Origin: Opitutaceae bacterium
Lineage (GTDB): Bacteria > Verrucomicrobiota > Verrucomicrobiia > Opitutales > Opitutaceae
Length of the DNA: 64,000 nucleotides
Direction of reading: 5' to 3'
NCBI GenBank assembly: GCA_041395105.1
Contig: JAWLBB010000001.1
Location: forward strand, 1,054,001 to 1,118,000
The notes under the pieces are model-generated. The model had not been told where the DNA came from and did no database searches. It saw only the letters and a program-made list of their open reading frames with translations. Of this stretch, positions 59,323 through 64,000 are shown in pieces. The translations under genes were made by a program, and so were the position numbers. Position 1 is the first letter of the stretch. Each line of letters starts with the position of its first letter.

Positions 59323-60930
59323 ATGTCGAAATCGACCTCAATGAAGATCAAGATACTGTTTGTTTTTGTATCCGTCATGCTCGGCTTCTACGGGCTAAAC
59401 GTATTTCTCGGTGCGAAGGAGGGCGGAAGTGCCATGACTTCGACCTCCGGCAGCGCCGGCGCCGGAGTTTCCGACGTGGGTCCGGCCATCGGGGGCGCCT
59501 CTTCGGAGAAGACCCTGCTGGATACCGGCTCGGTGGACGTCGAGAAGGTAATCAAAGCCGGCAAGGGCGAGCGTTCGGCGGTCGTCCTGGTCGACCGGAC
59601 TCCGATCGAGCATGGAAAGTCAACGGTGGTGACGAGCTACGCCGACGGTCTGGAGGCGGTCCGGCCGGCAGTGGTCAGCGTCTATTCGACCAAGACCGTG
59701 AATTCGGGGGGAGGACGGGGATTCCCTTTCGATGATCCCATGTTCCGCCGGTTCTTCGGGCCGGGCTTCGACCAGCAGCAGGAGAGGATCCAGCGGGGCC
59801 TCGGTTCGGGCGTGGTCATCTCGGCCGACGGGTATATTCTGACGAACAATCATGTGGTGGAAGAGGCCGACGAAGTGAAGGTCGGCCTGGGTGATGGGCG
59901 CGAACTCGTGGCGGAGGTCATCGGGACGGATCCCCGCACGGACGTAGCCGTTCTCAAGGTGGAGGCCACGGACCTGCCTCATGTGACCCTGGCGGACAGT
60001 GATGCGCTCCGGGTCGGCGACGTGGTCTTTGCCGTCGGCAACCCCCTCGGTGTCGGGCAGACCGTGACCATGGGGATTGTCTCGGCGACCGGCCGGTCCA
60101 ATCTTCAGCTCCTCGATGGAGGCTATGAGAATTTCATCCAGACGGACGCCTCGATCAATCCGGGGAATTCGGGCGGTGCTCTGGTCGATGCGCTCGGGCG
60201 GGTTGTCGGGATCAACACGGCGATCATCTCCACCTCGCGCGGCAATATCGGCATCGGCTTTGCCATCCCGGTCAACCTGGCGTCCAGCATCATGCAGAGC
60301 CTGATCGAGACCGGGACGGTTTCCCGGGGTTTTCTCGGGGTGAGTATTCAGGATATGGATTCCGAACTGGCCTCCGAATTCGGATTGGGCGACACCCGCG
60401 GGGCGCTGGTTGTCCAGGTGAGTGAGGACAGTCCGGCCGATGAAGCGGGCCTTGAGCGGGGCGATGTCCTGATCAGCGTCAACGGGAAATCCGTCGGGTC
60501 GACGGCGGAGTTGCGACTCCTGATATCGCAGTCTCAACCGGGTTCGACGGTGACCGTCGGCTACATGCGCAGCGGCGAAAAACGTGAGGCCAGGGTGGTC
60601 CTGGGCAAGCTCGACGAGGAAACGGTAGCGGCCGGCCCGTCCAGGAACCAGGACGTCATTCCCGGAGTGCGCCTGCTTCCTGTGGATGATGAGACCCGGG
60701 GCCAGTTCCAGATCCCGGATGAGGTTGACGGATTGATCGTCGCGGCGATCGAGCCGGGATCCCGTTATGCGGAGTCCTTTCCGGTCGGGACGGTGATCGA
60801 GCAGATCAACCGCAAAGCGGTGAAGAGCTTGGACGATGCCCGGGAAGCCCTGGTCGAGGGGCGCAATCTCCTCTATGTCAGCTTCCGCGGGGTTTATCGC
60901 TACGTCACGATCACCATTCCCAAGGAGTAG
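59323..60930 (+). CDS. DegP/HtrA-type serine protease with two PDZ domains
   Basis: 535 residues. N-terminal membrane anchor or signal (IKILFVFVSVMLGFYGLNVF), low-complexity linker, trypsin-like domain with the triad H177 (YILTNNHVVEEADEVKVGLG), D207 (DPRTDVAVLKVEATDLPHV) and S283 (INPGNSGGALVDALGRVVGI), then PDZ1 (RGFLGVSIQDMDSELASEFG, VSEDSPADEAGLERGDVLIS) and PDZ2 (IPDEVDGLIVAAIEPGSRYA). Periplasmic quality-control protease, fitting its place near bamA and skp. The ATG at 59323 is chosen; 59341 is also possible and upstream codons lack homology. Confidence 0.94.
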   Translation: MSKSTSMKIKILFVFVSVMLGFYGLNVFLGAKEGGSAMTSTSGSAGAGVSDVGPAIGGASSEKTLLDTGSVDVEKVIKAGKGERSAVVLVDRTPIEHGKSTVVTSYADGLEAVRPAVVSVYSTKTVNSGGGRGFPFDDPMFRRFFGPGFDQQQERIQRGLGSGVVISADGYILTNNHVVEEADEVKVGLGDGRELVAEVIGTDPRTDVAVLKVEATDLPHVTLADSDALRVGDVVFAVGNPLGVGQTVTMGIVSATGRSNLQLLDGGYENFIQTDASINPGNSGGALVDALGRVVGINTAIISTSRGNIGIGFAIPVNLASSIMQSLIETGTVSRGFLGVSIQDMDSELASEFGLGDTRGALVVQVSEDSPADEAGLERGDVLISVNGKSVGSTAELRLLISQSQPGSTVTVGYMRSGEKREARVVLGKLDEETVAAGPSRNQDVIPGVRLLPVDDETRGQFQIPDEVDGLIVAAIEPGSRYAESFPVGTVIEQINRKAVKSLDDAREALVEGRNLLYVSFRGVYRYVTITIPKE

Positions 60931-61148
60931 GGGGAAGTCGGTTAGTCGGAGAGAGGTCAGAAAAGCCGCTTTGCGGCGAAGATGGGAGATGGGAGATGAC
61001 AAGGGAACGAGGACCAGGGCCTGCGGGCCCGGGCACCTCGTTCCCGCCTTGCCCAACGACCCAAATCAATCTCTGCGCCACGCTTCAGCACTCTAAAGAC
61101 AGCCTCTTCCGTCGAACCTGCAGTCAGGTTCTCATCCTGTCACTGCAA

Positions 61149-61225
<77 letters not shown>

Positions 61226-61864
61226 AAGCCATGCATCCGGATTCGTCGAGAAGCATTCCGGATGCGGGAAAGCGGGCAATTGAGGGCTTCGAAAGAGTCA
61301 AGGCAACACAATTCGATCAGGAATGGCTGAGCGGGCGTTCTGGGGAGGGAAACCGCAACTCGGAAGTCCAGGGGCGGAGGGCGGAAGAGGGATAGGAATT
61401 GGGGGAGCGGAAGGTGCTGTTCACGAAGGGCGGGATTTCCGATTCGGGCTGCGGATCAGGGTGAGGGACGGGCAGGGGTGTTAGGGGCTTCGTTCGAGGA
61501 AGTCGGATAGGGTGGATCTGTCCGAACGGATTCGAATTGGATTCGCCCCCGGGGAAACGGCATCGGAGATGGGCGGTTTCTCTCAGATCCCGTTGTTCAT
61601 TAGGGGATTGAAGGCGAGGTGGTCGTTGTGATTAGGCTATGTTCTGAACTTTCGTATTCCAATGGAAGTCAGATAGTAACGAAATCGAAGCTGTTCATTT
61701 CCGGTGTCTGGAGTCCGCAAAAGTACGGTATCTCGCTGGGTATTAGGGGATTCCCTTAGAGGCGGTTAGTGCGGCTCCCTCTAGGAAATCCTGCATCCAT
61801 CTGCTATTGTTACATCGAACAACGGGAAGACTCCTTTCCGTAGTCGTCAACCAACTGTCAAATC
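61226..61864. other. Intergenic region tRNA-Pro / WecA-like gene
   Basis: 639 bp with no supported gene, RNA or strong repeat. It probably carries the promoter of the sugar-phosphate transferase. Base composition is mixed, with AT-richer sequence after about 61,600. Confidence 0.5.
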
Positions 61865-63058
61865 GTGGGGGAACTTAACTCAATCCAGAAGCTCTTGCTG
61901 TCCGTTTTCGTCCTTGGGGGCGGGGCGGTCAGTTTTGCGTCGGTCGTTTTCCTGACGAAGTTGGTCAAGGATTTCGCGATCCGCCGCAATCTGGTTGATG
62001 CTGGGGGTGGACGCAAGGTTCACAAGACTCCGACGCCCCGCCTGGGCGGTGTGGCCATCTTCGGTGGTTTCAGCATCGGTCTCGGATGCCTCTGGGTGAT
62101 GGCGCAGTTCATGCCCTCAATTGCGGAGTTTGTGCGTTTCCCGCACCCGGCGGTCATCACGGGTGCCCTCATCATGTGCGCATACGGATTGGTCGACGAC
62201 CTGATGGGTTTGAAGCCCTGGGAGAAACTGGTCGGCCAGTCGCTCATGGCGGTGGTGGTCATTCTGGGCGGCTACCGTTTCTCGGTCGGCTCCTATACGT
62301 TGAATCAGCTCGGGATCGAGCCGGATCTGGTTCTGATTCCCCTCACTTTCGTTTGGATCCTTGGTGTTGTTAACGCCGTCAACTTGATTGACGGGATGGA
62401 CGGACTGGCAACCGGGGTCGCTTTCATGGTGGTCGGCAGTCTGACTGCCGCCATGGCCTTGGCGGGTGGGCAAGTCGGGTTTGCTTTTGAAGCAGCCTTC
62501 CTGGGAGCCCTGATCGGCTTCCTGGTCTACAATTTCCACCCGGCCAAGATCTTCATGGGCGATTCCGGAAGCCTGTTCATCGGCTTCATCCTGGCTACTT
62601 ACGCGCTGCCGGTCACGACCAAGGCGGCGACGGTCTATGGCTTCCTGATCCCGGTGGCCGCGCTGGGCCTTCCTCTTCTCGACACCACGATGGCCTTTGT
62701 CCGTCGGATCATGAAAGGCACTTCGCCCTTCATGGCGGACAAGGATCATATCCATCACCGGATTTCCCTGATGTTCGGACTCTGCCACCGCGACACGGTC
62801 TTCGCGCTCTACGGGATCACCATGGTCTTCGGTGTGACCGCGGTTGCCCTGGCCACCGGCCAGTTCCTCGTCGCCATGGCCAGTGTGACCGTCGCCCTGA
62901 TCGTGGTCGGCGTCATGCTTTCCAAGCTCGGCTACTTCCAGCCGCGGCGTCTTCTCTTTCGTTCTTTTGTCACAGTGCTTTCAGGGTTTGAGCGCTTCCG
63001 GATCCCGGAAGTCTCCCAAGCCCGGGCGGTTCATCTGGCGACAAAGGAACACACCTAA
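61865..63058 (+). CDS. WecA/TagO-like undecaprenyl-phosphate sugar-1-phosphate transferase
   Basis: 397 residues, about 10-11 membrane helices. Family motifs: RKVHKTPTPRLGGVAIFGGF, LIMCAYGLVDDLMGLKPWEK (DD motif), VVNAVNLIDGMDGLATGVAF (catalytic NLxDGMDGL), NFHPAKIFMGDSGSLFIGFI and FMADKDHIHHRISLMFG (the HIHHR loop). The last motif and DGMDGL place it with WecA/TagO rather than MraY. It attaches the first sugar phosphate to the lipid carrier for surface polysaccharide. GTG start at 61865; no strong ribosome site. Followed by a PEP-CTERM protein. Confidence 0.94.
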   Translation: MGELNSIQKLLLSVFVLGGGAVSFASVVFLTKLVKDFAIRRNLVDAGGGRKVHKTPTPRLGGVAIFGGFSIGLGCLWVMAQFMPSIAEFVRFPHPAVITGALIMCAYGLVDDLMGLKPWEKLVGQSLMAVVVILGGYRFSVGSYTLNQLGIEPDLVLIPLTFVWILGVVNAVNLIDGMDGLATGVAFMVVGSLTAAMALAGGQVGFAFEAAFLGALIGFLVYNFHPAKIFMGDSGSLFIGFILATYALPVTTKAATVYGFLIPVAALGLPLLDTTMAFVRRIMKGTSPFMADKDHIHHRISLMFGLCHRDTVFALYGITMVFGVTAVALATGQFLVAMASVTVALIVVGVMLSKLGYFQPRRLLFRSFVTVLSGFERFRIPEVSQARAVHLATKEHT

Positions 63059-63105
63059 CCACTTTCTTCGTTAACAACGAGGGGAAAAAACAAAACAAGG
63101 ACACC

Positions 63106-63786
63106 ATGAAAAAACTACTAGTAATAACTTCGGCAGCGTTGATTGGGCTCGTTTCCCAGGCAACGGCTGCTTTGACCGTCACGAATGTTGGCGCCTCTGA
63201 TCTGGCGACCGAACTTCGTGGACTGAACAAGAACGATTGGGCAGCTGCGACATTGTCCGGCATGCTCAACACCGGTTCCGGCATGTTCATCCAAGACAAT
63301 ACGGTTGATGATGGACCGGTCCCGATCGCTGCGGGAACGACTGTCGTGATTGAGAGCATCTACAAGCAGGCCAATTTCCAGAACGATTTTGGCGTGGTTG
63401 TGGGGAATGCACTTGCCGCAACTCTGCTGACCAACCTCAATCTGAACGAGAGCAAGAAGATCACTTCGGATTCGCTCGATGTTCAGGAGCTCGGTTTTGC
63501 AGCTGATGTCGGCGGACTCAACCCGGCAAAGTCCGCTGGGGTGGTGACGTCGTCTATGAACAACAATGTTTGGACCTTCGTCAATGCGAAGACCAGCAAA
63601 ACCCACCTGCTCTGGCTCCTCGAGGATTTCCAGGAAGGTGTGGTCGGTCGCGACGATGACTTCAATGACTTCATTGTTCTCGGCACCATCAGTGCGGTTC
63701 CGGAGCCTTCCACGATCATTTCTCTGATCGCAGTCGGTTTCCTCGGATTCGTCACCTGGCGCAATCGTCGCAAGGCCAAGGCCTGA
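63106..63786 (+). CDS. PEP-CTERM-sorted secreted protein
   Basis: 226 residues. Signal peptide (MKKLLVITSAALIGLVSQAT, cleavage near AAL). The middle domain has no clear catalytic motif; LLWLLEDFQEGVVGRDDDFN with DFIVLG resembles the DUF4114-type end. The C-terminus is a canonical PEP-CTERM sorting signal: VPEPS, a hydrophobic helix (TIISLIAVGFLGFVTW) and a basic tail (RNRRKAKA). Such proteins are processed by exosortase, usually in organisms making an exopolysaccharide. Good spacing from GAGGGG upstream. Followed by a strong terminator. Confidence 0.94.
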   Translation: MKKLLVITSAALIGLVSQATAALTVTNVGASDLATELRGLNKNDWAAATLSGMLNTGSGMFIQDNTVDDGPVPIAAGTTVVIESIYKQANFQNDFGVVVGNALAATLLTNLNLNESKKITSDSLDVQELGFAADVGGLNPAKSAGVVTSSMNNNVWTFVNAKTSKTHLLWLLEDFQEGVVGRDDDFNDFIVLGTISAVPEPSTIISLIAVGFLGFVTWRNRRKAKA

Positions 63787-63815
63787 TCGAGCTTGTTCGA
63801 CAGTCAGAAAACTCG

Positions 63816-63848
63816 AAAGGGGTCCCTTCATCGGGGCCCCTTTTTTTT
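63816..63848 (+). terminator. Rho-independent terminator after the PEP-CTERM gene
   Basis: Stem AAGGGGTCCC / GGGGCCCCTT (one G-U wobble) with a short loop, then a run of eight T (63841-63848). Ends transcription 30 bp after the stop codon. Confidence 0.94.
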
Positions 63849-63916
63849 GGTCTGCCCGATGTTTCGATGTTTGAAGCGGTCTAGTGGTCGGACACGCATG
63901 ATCTGACTGGTTGGGC

Positions 63917-63980
63917 AGGAGAGGCTTACGCCTCGATTCTTGTCTAGACCGGCTCTGGATCGAGGCGTAAAGCCTCTCCT
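63917..63980. repeat. Large imperfect inverted repeat
   Basis: Arms of 21 and 22 bp: AGGAGAGGCTTACGCCTCGA then T (63917-63937) and ATCGAGGCGTAAAGCCTCTC then CT (63959-63980), with one inserted base, around a 21-bp spacer. Each arm itself contains GAGGCTTACGCCTC, a smaller palindrome. Likely a REP/BIME-type intergenic element near the window end. Confidence 0.8.
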
Positions 63981-64000
63981 ACACACTCTCGTGGATACCT

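Noticed and set aside
59620..61056. 478-codon open frame on the minus strand
   Set aside because: Shadow of the DegP-like protease gene, no recognisable domain.

Overview
The window looks like a chromosome segment of a Verrucomicrobiota bacterium, probably Opitutae/Opitutales. This is inferred from a PEP-CTERM secreted protein beside a WecA-type glycosyltransferase, the core order rplY-pth-rpsF-ssb-rplI-dnaB-bamA-skp, and GC-rich dispersed palindromic repeats. No rRNA is present to confirm it.

Bases 1 to about 39,950 look like the integrase end of a large integrative island inserted at the 3' end of ssrA (tmRNA). The tyrosine recombinase (38627-39928, minus) starts 28 bp from the ssrA CCA end, with an excisionase-like HTH gene next to it. 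The other island end is not in the window. The cargo is dominated by metal and copper handling: a CusA-type RND pump running in from the left edge, a DUF3347 protein, a CnrY/CnrX/CnrH-type sensor-sigma module, a copper P-type ATPase with two Cys-rich metal-binding domains, a YHS-like protein, and a full CusCBA operon led by a PII-NG protein. Mixed in are a lipid or methyltransferase cluster (three SAM methyltransferases, a membrane spermidine-synthase-like protein, a cardiolipin synthase), an HflKC pair, a class I aldolase with an AMPK-type glycogen-binding protein, and unusual electron-transfer pieces: an orphan NuoH and an RnfE-RnfA pair after two monohaem cytochromes c. All four membrane cysteines of the RnfA/E cluster are kept, while RnfB, C, D and G are absent.

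From 39,957 to 45,300 there is an intact ssrA (minus) and a three-gene NADH-linked [FeFe] hydrogenase operon (NuoE-like, NuoF-like, HydA). The operon is bracketed by two diverged direct repeats of equal length (237 bp) carrying the ssrA 5' end and upstream region. The NuoF-like subunit has lost the cysteines of its N-terminal domain and lacks a C-terminal ferredoxin domain. A HigBA toxin-antitoxin pair follows.

From 46,000 to the right end the content is core genome and more GC-rich by eye: tRNA-Asn, rplY, pth, rpsF, ssb, rplI, dnaB, bamA, skp, a BNR-repeat secreted protein, an HTH-metallo-beta-lactamase fusion, pyrE, prs, a DegP/HtrA protease, tRNA-Pro, a WecA/TagO-like transferase and a PEP-CTERM protein. 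Intergenic spaces here carry short REP-like palindromes.
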